Shown here one piece after another: positions 45,464 through 53,439 of a stretch of 64,000 bases of DNA. A program made the position numbers and the translations under genes. The stretch covers positions 930,001 to 994,000 of the forward strand of contig NZ_LNAL01000008.1 in assembly GCF_001483135.1 (NCBI RefSeq). The letters run 5' to 3'. How positions within the stretch are numbered: position 1 is the first letter of the stretch; each line of letters begins with the position of its first letter. Source of the DNA: Solirubrum puertoriconensis. Lineage in GTDB: Bacteria; Bacteroidota; Bacteroidia; Cytophagales; Hymenobacteraceae. Below the pieces are notes generated by a model. The model was not told the origin of the DNA and ran no database searches. It was given only the letters and a program-made list of their open reading frames with translations.

Positions 45464-46192
45464 TTAGGTGGTGGGTAAACCGTTGCCGGTAATAGGCAAG
45501 GTGGTGTACTTGCTAAGCTCAGTGAGCACCGCCGCGGGCGCCAGAGCCTGGTTGAAGCCCGCATCGACGCCGGTGTTGGCTACCGCTTCGGCTGCCGCAA
45601 AGGAGCCGGGCTGCAGCAAATCGCGCACGGTGGCCGAGTGGCGACCCTCTACGGCGGCCAAGCGCACCGCAAGCTGCATGTACACCGTGCTCGTGAACAG
45701 GCGAATAACCCCGCCCAACGCGGCCGTGCCTAGGTCCTCAATGGTGCGGGCAGCTGTGAGCACGCCTTGGCGGTTGGTAAGCGTAAGGCTGGCGTAGTTG
45801 AACTCGACGCCCACCAGGTTGCTAATGCCGATGTCGTTTACCAACGAGTTTTCCTTGAGCACGCTGCCCAGCAGCTCGCGGTGCATCAGCTCGTGGCGGT
45901 GGATGTCGCGCAGCAAGGCGAGGTCGGCAGAGGTAAGGTCGGAGGGCGGCGTGGTGATTACGCGCTGGTAGAAATCGGCCGAAAAGCGCTCCAGCAAAAA
46001 CAAGTACGCTACCAAGCCAGCGTCGCCGGTGGGCAACTCAAAGGTGGTAGCAACGGGTTCGGGTTCGGGGTCATCGTCGCCGCAGGCCGCCAGCAGCAGC
46101 GAAGCGGCGGTAAGGGCACCGGCCTGGCGCAAAAACGTGCGGCGGGGCGGTACTTCCGGTTGCGGACGGAAGGCAGACTGTGCGTCGGACAT
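45464..46192 (-). CDS. Ferritin-like Tat lipoprotein, unit 3
   Basis: A 242-residue predicted Tat lipoprotein. RRTFLRQ is followed by a hydrophobic run and lipobox LLLAAC with Cys37, then GDDDPEPEP. The ferritin-like four-helix domain keeps all ligands: E68, E101-xx-H104 (HELMH), E152 and E182-xx-H185 (VEGRH). It may bind or oxidise iron at the cell envelope; this is family inference. ATG 46192 (MSDAQSAF) is preferred, as the frame from 46312 lacks a sensible leader. First gene of its unit with its own promoter box. Confidence 0.82.
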   Translation of the reverse strand: MSDAQSAFRPQPEVPPRRTFLRQAGALTAASLLLAACGDDDPEPEPVATTFELPTGDAGLVAYLFLLERFSADFYQRVITTPPSDLTSADLALLRDIHRHELMHRELLGSVLKENSLVNDIGISNLVGVEFNYASLTLTNRQGVLTAARTIEDLGTAALGGVIRLFTSTVYMQLAVRLAAVEGRHSATVRDLLQPGSFAAAEAVANTGVDAGFNQALAPAAVLTELSKYTTLPITGNGLPTT

Positions 46193-46233
46193 GCGTAGAG
46201 AAAATACGTAGCGGCCAGCAAAGGCCTGAACGG

Positions 46234-46241
46234 CAAAGGTA
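46234..46241 (-). promoter_or_regulatory. -7 box of ferritin-like unit 3 (TACCTTTG)
   Basis: Minus-strand TACCTTTG, 41 bases before ATG 46192. It supports separate transcription of this unit. Confidence 0.45.
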
Positions 46242-46332
46242 GTCCGTTCGGGCTGAAATGAAGCAGGCTTTTCGGTAGCGAGTCGCCCCGCGCTCAAAGC
46301 GTTGCACGGCACCTAGGGCAGGCATAAAAAAA

Positions 46333-46358
46333 GACGACCCCTGTTGCCAGGGGTCGTC
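46333..46358 (-). terminator. Terminator of ferritin-like unit 2
   Basis: Perfect 10-base arms (46333-46342 and 46349-46358) and a run of seven T on the minus strand, between units 2 and 3. Confidence 0.9.
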
Positions 46359-46404
46359 GCAGTGGGTTTTTCAGCAACGGCAACCTAGGGCTGCCGTGCT
46401 TGGC

Positions 46405-47343
46405 TTAGGCAAACAGCACGGTGTTGCCCGGCGCCCGGAACAAGCGGGCAATGCTCTTCACGGTGTTGGCGTCCAGCGGTTCGTCGAACGACTCCGAGGC
46501 GCCTGCTGCCGTGATGGTAACGCCGGTGGTGTTCGTCTGGATGTTCACGCCGGCTTGGGTAATGTTGCTTTCAGCCGGGAAGAAAATATCCGTAGCACCG
46601 CCGGTAGCCGGGGTGCCCGGGCCGTAGATGGGAGTGGTAGTGGGCGGAGCCGAGCCGCCGTTGTCGGTACCCGAAATCCAGCTCTTCGGCTTCTGGTTGA
46701 GGTTGTTCATATCGGCCGCAGCGCCGGGGCCACCACGACGAATGGAACGGATGTGCGACGAGTGACGAGCCTCAACCGAGTGAATGTTCAGGGCGGCTTC
46801 GAGCAGGTCTTTGTTCGGCATCAGAATGGGAGCACCGCCTTTGTAGGCGCGCACGCCGGTGTCAACAAAGCCTTGGGCTACCCCGAAGTACGTGGCTTGG
46901 TTGGTAAACACATCGGGGAAACGGCCGCCGCCAGTGTAATCGAAAGCGGTAACGGGCGGGTCGGTTTGGCTGAAGGCCTGCGAACCTAGGGCGCCGCGCA
47001 GTACTTTGATGTGGCCCGACTCGTCGTTGCGAATTTTCTCAATACCGGGGCGCTCGGCGGCCGGAATAAGGTTGGCTGACTTCAGGCCCGTGTCATAGAA
47101 GTAAAACTCCAGGTACTCAAGCTGCAAGGCCAGGTTCAGCACGGCTGCGATTTCGGCAGGCAGCGAACCGGTTTGGCCGTAAGCGCGCGTAAACAGGCCG
47201 CTGACCACGGCCGGCAGGGTAGCGGCCGTTACGGCTTTGCCCATATTGCCGAAGTGCTTGAATACGCGCCGGCGCGAATCGAACCGGTCGTACACTTCGG
47301 GGTCTACTTTTTCGATGTCGGAAATAAGCTTGAACAGATCCAT
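46405..47343 (-). CDS. Ferritin-like partner protein, unit 2 (one ligand lost)
   Basis: A 312-residue ferritin-like protein. The N-terminus MDLFKLISDIEKVDPEVYDR and SRRRVFKHFGNM with a hydrophobic run ending AYGQ suggest Tat export. Ligands: E76/E79 region present, E108-xx-H111 (DESGH) present, the third-helix Glu is V160 (GFVDTGV instead of FEDLGV), E191-xx-H194 (VEARH) present. Thus one ligand is lost. It has a long C-terminal extension after the domain (ANTVKSIARLFRAPG). It follows the lipoprotein member by 42 bases. Confidence 0.82.
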   Translation of the reverse strand: MDLFKLISDIEKVDPEVYDRFDSRRRVFKHFGNMGKAVTAATLPAVVSGLFTRAYGQTGSLPAEIAAVLNLALQLEYLEFYFYDTGLKSANLIPAAERPGIEKIRNDESGHIKVLRGALGSQAFSQTDPPVTAFDYTGGGRFPDVFTNQATYFGVAQGFVDTGVRAYKGGAPILMPNKDLLEAALNIHSVEARHSSHIRSIRRGGPGAAADMNNLNQKPKSWISGTDNGGSAPPTTTPIYGPGTPATGGATDIFFPAESNITQAGVNIQTNTTGVTITAAGASESFDEPLDANTVKSIARLFRAPGNTVLFA

Positions 47344-47385
47344 GATCGGAAGAGGCTGATGTTGATGTGGGGATGTAGCTGGCGA

Positions 47386-48147
47386 TTAGCGCAAGTTGTT
47401 GGCGCTTACTTTCGAGCCCGATTTCAGGAACTGGTTGGCCGTGGTTAGTACCTCGGCTGGGCGCTTGGAGCGCTCGAGGCCGGTGCCGTTGCCAACGCCC
47501 GGGCCCGAGGTGCCCGAAGTAGGCGTGAACAGATCCACCACATCGTTGTCGACGAAGGAATTGTAAGCCAGCAGGTCGCGAATCAGGCCTGCGTGGCGTG
47601 CCTCTACCGATACAATTTTACCGGCAATTACCAGGTAAGCCGGCGTTTGAATAAAGCGGCCAGCGCCGTTGTACGCCGCTACGCCTAGGTCTTCAAAAGC
47701 CTTGGCGGCGTTGAGCACGCTGCTGCGGTCGTTGAAGTTGATTGAGGAGAAGTCGGGCTCAAGCTGCTTAATGGCAGCGGTGCCCAGGGCTGTCTTGAAG
47801 AAGTCGGCGTGGGCCTTCTCATGGATAGCCAAGTCATCGAGGATCATGCGCTCGGCACTGCTGGCGTTGAGGCCGGTGTAGTATGTGCCGGTTTTTACCT
47901 GGGCATAAAACGCAGCCTCCAATTGCTCCAGTGCATATGCATAGTTCAGCACTCCGGTATCGCCCGAGCCTACATCAATGCCATTTTCAACGTCGTCGTC
48001 ATCGTCGTCGCAGCCGGCCAGCAGCAAGCCAGTAGCACAAGCCGTGAAGCCAGCGTAGCGCAAAAATGCACGTCGTTGGATGGGTTGCAAGAGCGCTCCG
48101 CCCTGCGTTGCCTCCTCCTGCTCAGGAGAGTGTTTGGTCGTGGCCAT
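47386..48147 (-). CDS. Ferritin-like Tat lipoprotein, unit 2
   Basis: A 253-residue predicted Tat lipoprotein. QRRAFLRYAGF precedes a hydrophobic core and lipobox LLLAGC with Cys46, followed directly by six Asp. A run of acidic residues after the Cys fits the surface-export signals known for some Bacteroidetes lipoproteins. The ligand set is complete: E74/E77, E110-xx-H113, E152 (FEDLG) and E182-xx-H185 (VEARH). ATG 48147 (MATTKHSPE) is used; the frame opens at 48186. Closest to the unit 1 lipoprotein. Confidence 0.85.
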   Translation of the reverse strand: MATTKHSPEQEEATQGGALLQPIQRRAFLRYAGFTACATGLLLAGCDDDDDDVENGIDVGSGDTGVLNYAYALEQLEAAFYAQVKTGTYYTGLNASSAERMILDDLAIHEKAHADFFKTALGTAAIKQLEPDFSSINFNDRSSVLNAAKAFEDLGVAAYNGAGRFIQTPAYLVIAGKIVSVEARHAGLIRDLLAYNSFVDNDVVDLFTPTSGTSGPGVGNGTGLERSKRPAEVLTTANQFLKSGSKVSANNLR

Positions 48148-48458
48148 ATAAACTTTTAGGGTTGGTTGGTGAATGGCAAAAGGCAATAGGCATCTGTCCG
48201 GAGCCGGGCACGGCTCGGTAGGAAAGAAACACCGGAATGGATTGGGGGAGGAACTGCAACCCTTTACGCGACCCTAACCACGCAAGGTTGTACTTGAGCT
48301 TGCTTTTTTATTATATAATATTGGTTTAATATATTTATAGCCGTGCTTAGGAACCCTTCTACAGGTATTGCCAGGGCCGAAACAGGCGGCTATAAATGCA
48401 CAAAGCCGACCTCCCGAAGGAGGCCGGCTTGGCAACAAAAAAATTGACTATTAATGCG
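48148..48458. other. AT-rich spacer between ferritin-like units 1 and 2
   Basis: No gene is seen. The segment 48305-48345 is extremely AT-rich (TATATAATATT, TATATTTATAG) in an otherwise GC-rich window and probably carries the unit 2 promoter, though no exact TAnnTTTG box was found on the minus strand. The right end holds the unit 1 terminator. Confidence 0.5.
48403..48430 (-). terminator. Terminator of ferritin-like unit 1
   Basis: Twelve-base arms (48403-48414 and 48419-48430) with one A-C mismatch and a four-base loop, just past the 48459 stop. The T run is weak. Confidence 0.6.
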
Positions 48459-49292
48459 CTAAGCGCGCACGTAGGGCGTAGCCAGCGTAGTAACGGTGCC
48501 GCGGTCGAGCGGCTCGTCGAAGGCTTCGCTTACCTCGGCAGCAGTGTAGCCCAAGGTAGTCAGGTTTACACCGGCTTGCGACACGTTGTCCTCGGCGGGG
48601 TGGTCGGCCACGGGGTTGCCGCCGCCATAAATGGCATCGGGCGCGCCGTTAGCTTCCTTGTTTGTAATCCAGCCAAACTGCTGGGCTCCGCCACCGGCCG
48701 CGGCGCGGCGCATCATGCGGATGTGCGCCGCGTGGCGAGCTTCAACCGAGTGAATTTGCAGCGCTGTTTGCAGCACGTTGTTCGGAGCACCCTTCAGAGC
48801 ACCGGCCTGGCCTTTGTAAGCACGTACGCCTAGGTCCTCGAAAGCCTGCGCAAACGTGAGGAACGAGTTGTAGGTGGCAAAGGCGTTGCCGAAATCGAAG
48901 CTGCGCGGAGCCGGAGCCGCTGCGCTACCTAGGGCCGAAGCCAGCAGCTGTACGTGCGCCGTTTCGTTGTCTTTGATTTTCTGAATGGCGTTGCGCGCGG
49001 CGCTGCCCGACGAAAGGTTAACCGCCAAGGTAGGGGCGGCCAGCGCCTGAACGTAGAACGCCTCCTCGAGGCGCTCGAGCAACAGGGCGTAGTTCAGCAC
49101 ATCGGTTACGCTGCTGCCCGACTGGGCCAGCGCTTTGTTGAATACCGAGCCAATGGCGATAGGCGCCGAAGCCAACGCAAACTTTTTGGCCATGTTGCCC
49201 AGCGACGCAAACGCATCGCGACGGGAGTTTAGTCGGCCCATTACCTCCGGGTCAACTTGTTCCAGGTCGGAAAGAATCTTGAACAGGTTCAT
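48459..49292 (-). CDS. Ferritin-like partner protein, unit 1 (ligands complete)
   Basis: A 277-residue ferritin-like protein. N-terminus MNLFKILSDLEQVDPEVMGR and SRRDAFASLGNM with a hydrophobic run ending KALAQ, likely a Tat signal. All ligands are kept: E73/E76, E110-xx-H113 (NETAH), E152 (FEDLGVRAY) and E184-xx-H187 (VEARH). It shares the C-terminal extension with its paralogues (AFDEPLDRGTV). It follows the lipoprotein member by 32 bases. It is the only partner of the three with the full set. Confidence 0.84.
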   Translation of the reverse strand: MNLFKILSDLEQVDPEVMGRLNSRRDAFASLGNMAKKFALASAPIAIGSVFNKALAQSGSSVTDVLNYALLLERLEEAFYVQALAAPTLAVNLSSGSAARNAIQKIKDNETAHVQLLASALGSAAAPAPRSFDFGNAFATYNSFLTFAQAFEDLGVRAYKGQAGALKGAPNNVLQTALQIHSVEARHAAHIRMMRRAAAGGGAQQFGWITNKEANGAPDAIYGGGNPVADHPAEDNVSQAGVNLTTLGYTAAEVSEAFDEPLDRGTVTTLATPYVRA

Positions 49293-49324
49293 TGCAGGAA
49301 AAACTAGCAGGGTTGAGGAATGGA

Positions 49325-50032
49325 CTAGCGGCCGACCTGGCTACCGTCGATTTTGTCTTTGATGAAGGGCTGCGCAGCCGTGAGCACGTCGCTTACCGAC
49401 AGGGCTTGATCGAGGCCCTGAGCATTCACCACATCGTTAGCGAAGGTACCGTTGCTGATCAGGTCGCGAATCACGGCCGCGTGGCGCGCCTCAACCGACA
49501 CGATTTTGCCGGCCAGCGTCAGGAAAGCCGTGCTTTGAAGCAGGGGGCCGGCGCCGTTGTAGGCCGCTACACCTAGGTCCTCAAACGTACGGGCGGTGGT
49601 CAGCACGCTGGTGCGGTCGTTGAAGTTTACCTTCGAGAAATCGGGCGTGAGGCCCTTGATGGCATTGTTGGCCAGCGCGGCTTTGAAGAAGTCGCGGTGC
49701 ACGGCCTCGTGCTTGGCAATGGCCTGCATAATGGCGCGCTCATCGGCCGTGATGCCGCTGTAGGGCGTAGCCACTACTTGAGCGTAGAAGGCCGCTTCGA
49801 GTTGCTCCAGGGCGTAAGCATAGTTCAGCACCCCGATGTCGCCCGAGCCGAGCTTCACGGCGTCGGAGTTCGGCATATCATCGTCGTCATCGTCGCAGCC
49901 GGCGAGCAGCAGGCCGGTGGCGCAGGCCGTAAGGCCGGTGTAGCGCATAAACAAGCGCCGGTCGATGGGCTGAACCAGCCGATTGCCCAGGCCTGTTTCC
50001 TCGGGGCCGGTGTGGTGTTGTTGGGTGGCCAT
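49325..50032 (-). CDS. Ferritin-like Tat lipoprotein, unit 1
   Basis: A 235-residue predicted Tat lipoprotein: DRRLFMRYTGL, lipobox LLLAGC with Cys46, then six Asp. Complete ligands E76/E79, E109-xx-H112 (HEAVH), E151 (FEDLG) and E181-xx-H184 (VEARH). It is very similar to the unit 2 lipoprotein through the whole length, so one of these units arose by duplication. First gene of unit 1. The 261 bases upstream to the divergent BatD-like gene hold one CCTAGG, and no minus-strand promoter box was found. Confidence 0.85.
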   Translation of the reverse strand: MATQQHHTGPEETGLGNRLVQPIDRRLFMRYTGLTACATGLLLAGCDDDDDDMPNSDAVKLGSGDIGVLNYAYALEQLEAAFYAQVVATPYSGITADERAIMQAIAKHEAVHRDFFKAALANNAIKGLTPDFSKVNFNDRTSVLTTARTFEDLGVAAYNGAGPLLQSTAFLTLAGKIVSVEARHAAVIRDLISNGTFANDVVNAQGLDQALSVSDVLTAAQPFIKDKIDGSQVGR

Positions 50033-50280
50033 GTGAAAGTGAAATGGTTGGTGAACGATTAAGTAAGCCGCACTCCTGGCACTGCCTAGCCCGCCGAGGG
50101 CCTAGGTGGCTGCGCCTGCCCTGAAGCGGGTGGAGTTGCCGGGACCTACGCCACCACTAGCCCAACTGGATTTCACCAGCCTATTATTTTTCTGCAGCTT
50201 GGCCTGGGTATCATTACATCTGGGGTAAATAGCAGGCAAGTCAAAAGCCGTTCTGCCGCCTGTCCACCACGTTTTTTGCG

Positions 50281-50288
50281 TAGTTTTG
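50281..50288 (+). promoter_or_regulatory. -7 box of the BatD-like gene (TAGTTTTG)
   Basis: TAGTTTTG ends five bases before ATG 50294, so transcription may begin at or next to the start codon. Confidence 0.45.
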
Positions 50289-50293
50289 ACTAC

Positions 50294-51892
50294 ATGCCTT
50301 GGCGACTAATTTTTTCTTTCTGGGGGTGGCTTTGGCTGATTTATGTGGCTACGCCCACAGCCGCGGCACAAGCGCCGGCACAGCCCACGCCGCCACCGGC
50401 CGCGGCCAGCGCACCGCCGGCTGGCCAGCAAGCAGCCTTAGAGCTAGGGCGTACCACCTTTCCCATCAACGAGTACTTTACCATTGCCATTCGGCTCAGC
50501 GGCGCACCGCTGGAGAAGTACTCGGCCTTTCCGGATATCGAAGGGTTTAAGAAGAGCGGCAAAACCTCTACTACTACCACGCGCACCAGCCAGGGGCGCA
50601 GCGCCGTAGAGTTAGTACTTACGCAGCGCTACGCCGCGTTTGCCGAGGGTGACTTTACGCTGAAACCCTTCAGCATTACCGTAAACGGGCAAGTGTTACG
50701 CTCGGCTGGAGCTGCCTTGCACGTGGTGCCGCAGCCCACCGCCCCAGCCACTACGCCGCCCACCGCCGCAACGCCCAATGCGCAAGCCCCGCCGGCAACG
50801 GCACCATCTAGCAAGCAGCCGTTGCAGGGCATCGGGCTGCTCGATCAGCTCCTAGGTAAGCCCAAGCCGCAGGAGCTAATCGAGCAGCCCGACCAGGCAT
50901 TTCTATCCGTCGAGCCCAACAAAACCACCGCTTGGGTAGGCGAGCCGGTGCACGTGGGCATGTACCTGTACCTAGCACCTACCGACCAAGGCCTGCTCGA
51001 TTTCCACCGCTTTGCCGAGCAGCTGCCCACCTTGCTGCGCCAATTGCGCCAACCCGGCGCCTGGGAAGAAACCTTTGACGAAACCAATATTAGGCCCGAT
51101 TCGGTGCGGGTGGGTGGCAAGCCGTTTTTGCGCTATCAACTGCACGAGGCGGTGTACTATCCGCTTAGCACCAAGCCGCTCAGCTTTCCGGTAATTGGGT
51201 TGCAGATGATTAAATACCGGCTGGCCAAGCGCCCATTGCCCGGCACCGATAGCCGCGTGGTGGGCTACAAAACATATTTCTCGCGGCCACGCACCGTGCA
51301 GGTAAAAGCCCTGCCTGCGCCACCAGCTGGTATTGCCGCGGCTCCGGTAGCCGTGGGCCGCTACAGCTTGCGCGAAGGCCTCGACCGCACCAAGTTCCAG
51401 ACGGGCCAAACCGTGAGCTACACGCTGGTAGTCGAAGGCGAAGGTAACCTTACGGCCCTCACGCCACCTGCCGTTCAGGCTCTTGCTGGCCTGGAGGTGT
51501 ACGGCCCCGAAATCAGGCAAGAAGTTACCCGCGCCAACGGCCGCGTTACGGGGCGCAAAATCCTCCGCTACCGCTTGGTGCCCAGCCAGCCCGGCCAGCT
51601 GAACCTAGGCGATATTCTGGCCGTGCCCACCTTCGATTATGCCAAGGGCAAATACAATACCCTGCGCTCCGACCTCACGCTGCAGGTAAGCGGCCCGGCT
51701 GTATCGCCTCCGCAAGAGGTAACCGCCTTCGTACGTACCGATCCTTTTTATCAGCAGCAGCTCGCCAAAGCCAGCAGCACTTTGCAAGCCCTCGATACGC
51801 CCAAGCAGGTGCGTCGCTACGCCAACTTTGTGCTGGCCGTGCTGCTGGTAGTAGCCGTGTTTGGCTGGTGGACAGCCCGCGACCGGCCCTAG
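50294..51892 (+). CDS. BatD-like protein
   Basis: A 532-residue exported protein resembling BatD of the Bat aerotolerance locus. A signal peptide ends at TPTAAA. Ig-like beta domains follow (TFPINEYFTIAIRLSG, FPDIEGFKKSGKTSTTTT), a Pro/Ala/Thr-rich linker at about 150-190, then further beta domains with TTAWVGEPVHVGMYLYL and VSYTLVVEGEGNL. The C-terminal membrane helix is FVLAVLLVVAVFGWW. BatA, BatB and the MoxR ATPase are not adjacent, so it may be a stand-alone relative. ATG 50294 (MPWRLIFSF) is preferred to TTG 50276. The TAG stop lies in CCTAGG (51888-51893). Confidence 0.85.
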   Translation: MPWRLIFSFWGWLWLIYVATPTAAAQAPAQPTPPPAAASAPPAGQQAALELGRTTFPINEYFTIAIRLSGAPLEKYSAFPDIEGFKKSGKTSTTTTRTSQGRSAVELVLTQRYAAFAEGDFTLKPFSITVNGQVLRSAGAALHVVPQPTAPATTPPTAATPNAQAPPATAPSSKQPLQGIGLLDQLLGKPKPQELIEQPDQAFLSVEPNKTTAWVGEPVHVGMYLYLAPTDQGLLDFHRFAEQLPTLLRQLRQPGAWEETFDETNIRPDSVRVGGKPFLRYQLHEAVYYPLSTKPLSFPVIGLQMIKYRLAKRPLPGTDSRVVGYKTYFSRPRTVQVKALPAPPAGIAAAPVAVGRYSLREGLDRTKFQTGQTVSYTLVVEGEGNLTALTPPAVQALAGLEVYGPEIRQEVTRANGRVTGRKILRYRLVPSQPGQLNLGDILAVPTFDYAKGKYNTLRSDLTLQVSGPAVSPPQEVTAFVRTDPFYQQQLAKASSTLQALDTPKQVRRYANFVLAVLLVVAVFGWWTARDRP

Positions 51893-51910
51893 GTAGTAGT
51901 TGGGCCACAT

Positions 51911-51955
51911 AACAACAAGGGCCGCCCGGGAGTGTACCGGGCGGCCCTTGTTGTT
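51911..51955. terminator. Bidirectional terminator of BatD-like gene and udk
   Basis: Perfect 19-base arms (51911-51929 and 51937-51955), flanked by A-rich and T-rich ends on the two sides. It lies between convergent genes. Confidence 0.9.
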
Positions 51956-51970
51956 TATCAGAATAGCTGC

Positions 51971-52603
51971 CTACGATATCTGCGAGGCATTCACCTTGGA
52001 GCGCAAGTAGGCTACCAGCACCTCCAAGCCGCGGTCGAAATGGCGGTTGTTGGGGATGATGATGTCGGCATCGTGCTTGAAGGGCTTGATGTACTTCTCG
52101 TAGGTAGGCGCCACGTGGTGGGTGTAGCGGTACAGCACGTCCTCTAGGTCGTAGCCGCGCTCGTCACGGTCGCGCACAATGCGGCGCAGCACTTTCACGT
52201 GCTCCCGCGCATCGATGTACACCTTCAGATCGAGCAGTTTGGCCACTTCCTCGAAGTAGAACACAAAGATGCCCTCCACCACCACAATAGGAGCAGGCTT
52301 AAACACCAGCTCCTTTGCCGGAGCATTGGGGTTGTTAAAGGTGTACTCCTTGCGGCGCACCTCCAGGCCTTGGCTGATGCGCAGCACGTCGGCCGCGTAA
52401 GCCGCCGAATCGATGGAGGAGGGGAGGTCGAAATTGGTAACACCCTGCGGGTCGACTTGCTGTACCTCGCGGGGGTGATAGTAGTTATCTTGCGAAATCA
52501 GGCAGATTTCGTCATCAGAAAACGAAGCGAGCAGGCGGCGCAGAAAGGTGGTTTTGCCGGAAGCGCTGCCGCCGGTGATACCAACGATGAAAGGGTGTTG
52601 CAT
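51971..52603 (-). CDS. udk: Uridine kinase
   Basis: A 210-residue kinase that phosphorylates uridine and cytidine in the salvage pathway. Walker A is GGSASGKT at residues 10-17. LISQDNYYHP, FDLPSSIDS and VVEGIFVFY follow, then IDAREHVKVLRRIVRDRDERG, all standard (shortened here in the lid motif). ATG 52603 (MQHPFIVGITGG) gives the normal N-terminus; the frame starts at 52645. A TATTTTTG box occurs at 52643-52650 on this strand. Confidence 0.95.
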   Translation of the reverse strand: MQHPFIVGITGGSASGKTTFLRRLLASFSDDEICLISQDNYYHPREVQQVDPQGVTNFDLPSSIDSAAYAADVLRISQGLEVRRKEYTFNNPNAPAKELVFKPAPIVVVEGIFVFYFEEVAKLLDLKVYIDAREHVKVLRRIVRDRDERGYDLEDVLYRYTHHVAPTYEKYIKPFKHDADIIIPNNRHFDRGLEVLVAYLRSKVNASQIS

Positions 52604-52714
52604 GGGGTACTTACTGCGGCCCGACCAGCAGGGCCAACCTTGCAAAAATAGCGAGTTGCCGCCGTACGCCGAGCCAAAATGTTGGAGTAGCGCGGTAAAC
52701 GCCCTGCTACGTGC

Positions 52715-53305
52715 CTAAACCGAATGCGCCTGCTGATGCAAAAAGTCCACTAGTTTGGTAACCGCACGGGCCCGGTGGCTTAGTTTATTTTTTTCGCTGA
52801 GGGGCATTTCGGCGAACGTATAGGCGTAATCGGCGGGCTCGAACACGGGGTCGTACCCGAAGCCACCGGCGCCGCGCGGCACGGCCACAATGCGCCCTTC
52901 CACGGCGCCCTCGAAGCTGTGCTGCTCGGCATCCGACAACACCAGGGCCACTACCGTACGGAAGCGGGCCGAGCGGTTGGGCTTGCCCTCGAGTTCGTGC
53001 AGCAGCTTGCGCACGTTATCGGCGGCCGAGCGTTGCGGCCCCGCGTACCGGGCCGAGTACACGCCAGGCTCGCCACCTAGGGCTGCTACCTCAAGGCCGG
53101 TATCGTCGGCAAAGCAGGGCACGCCGTAGTGCTCCCACACGTACTGGGCTTTTTGCAGGGCGTTGCCTTCGAGCGTGTCCTGGGTTTCGGGCAGCTCCTC
53201 TTGGCAGCCAATGTCGGCAAGGCTGAGCAGCTCGATGTGAGCCGGCAGCAACGGCCGGATTTCGTCGAGCTTATGGGCATTGTTGGAGGCGAAGCAGAGG
53301 CGCAT
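52715..53305 (-). CDS. rdgB: dITP/XTP pyrophosphatase
   Basis: A 196-residue Ham1-type enzyme that removes non-canonical purine nucleotides (dITP, XTP) from the pool. SNNAHKLDEI at the start, FADDTGLEVAALGG, and the late GFGYDPVF and LSHRARAV motifs are diagnostic. ATG 53305 (MRLCFASNN) is correct; the frame extends to 53434 without support. Confidence 0.96.
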   Translation of the reverse strand: MRLCFASNNAHKLDEIRPLLPAHIELLSLADIGCQEELPETQDTLEGNALQKAQYVWEHYGVPCFADDTGLEVAALGGEPGVYSARYAGPQRSAADNVRKLLHELEGKPNRSARFRTVVALVLSDAEQHSFEGAVEGRIVAVPRGAGGFGYDPVFEPADYAYTFAEMPLSEKNKLSHRARAVTKLVDFLHQQAHSV

Positions 53306-53391
53306 GGGCAAGTAGCGGCTAACGGATGAATAAAATGCCAACTGTAGGCACAGCACCTGGGCTGTATCTGCCTGAGGCAAACGAGTACAAA

Positions 53392-53414
53392 AAAACCGGA
53401 ACGCGTCCGGTTTT
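53392..53414 (-). terminator. Terminator of the 53440 gene
   Basis: Nine-base arms (53392-53400 and 53406-53414) with A and T runs at the ends. It lies between the 53440 stop and rdgB. Confidence 0.7.
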
Positions 53415-53439
53415 CTAAGCTTTAGCAGCAACAAGCCTC

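Noticed and set aside
50294-51892. A complete Bat aerotolerance operon
   Set aside because: Only a BatD-like gene is here; the MoxR ATPase is 46 kb away and BatA/B/C are absent from the window.
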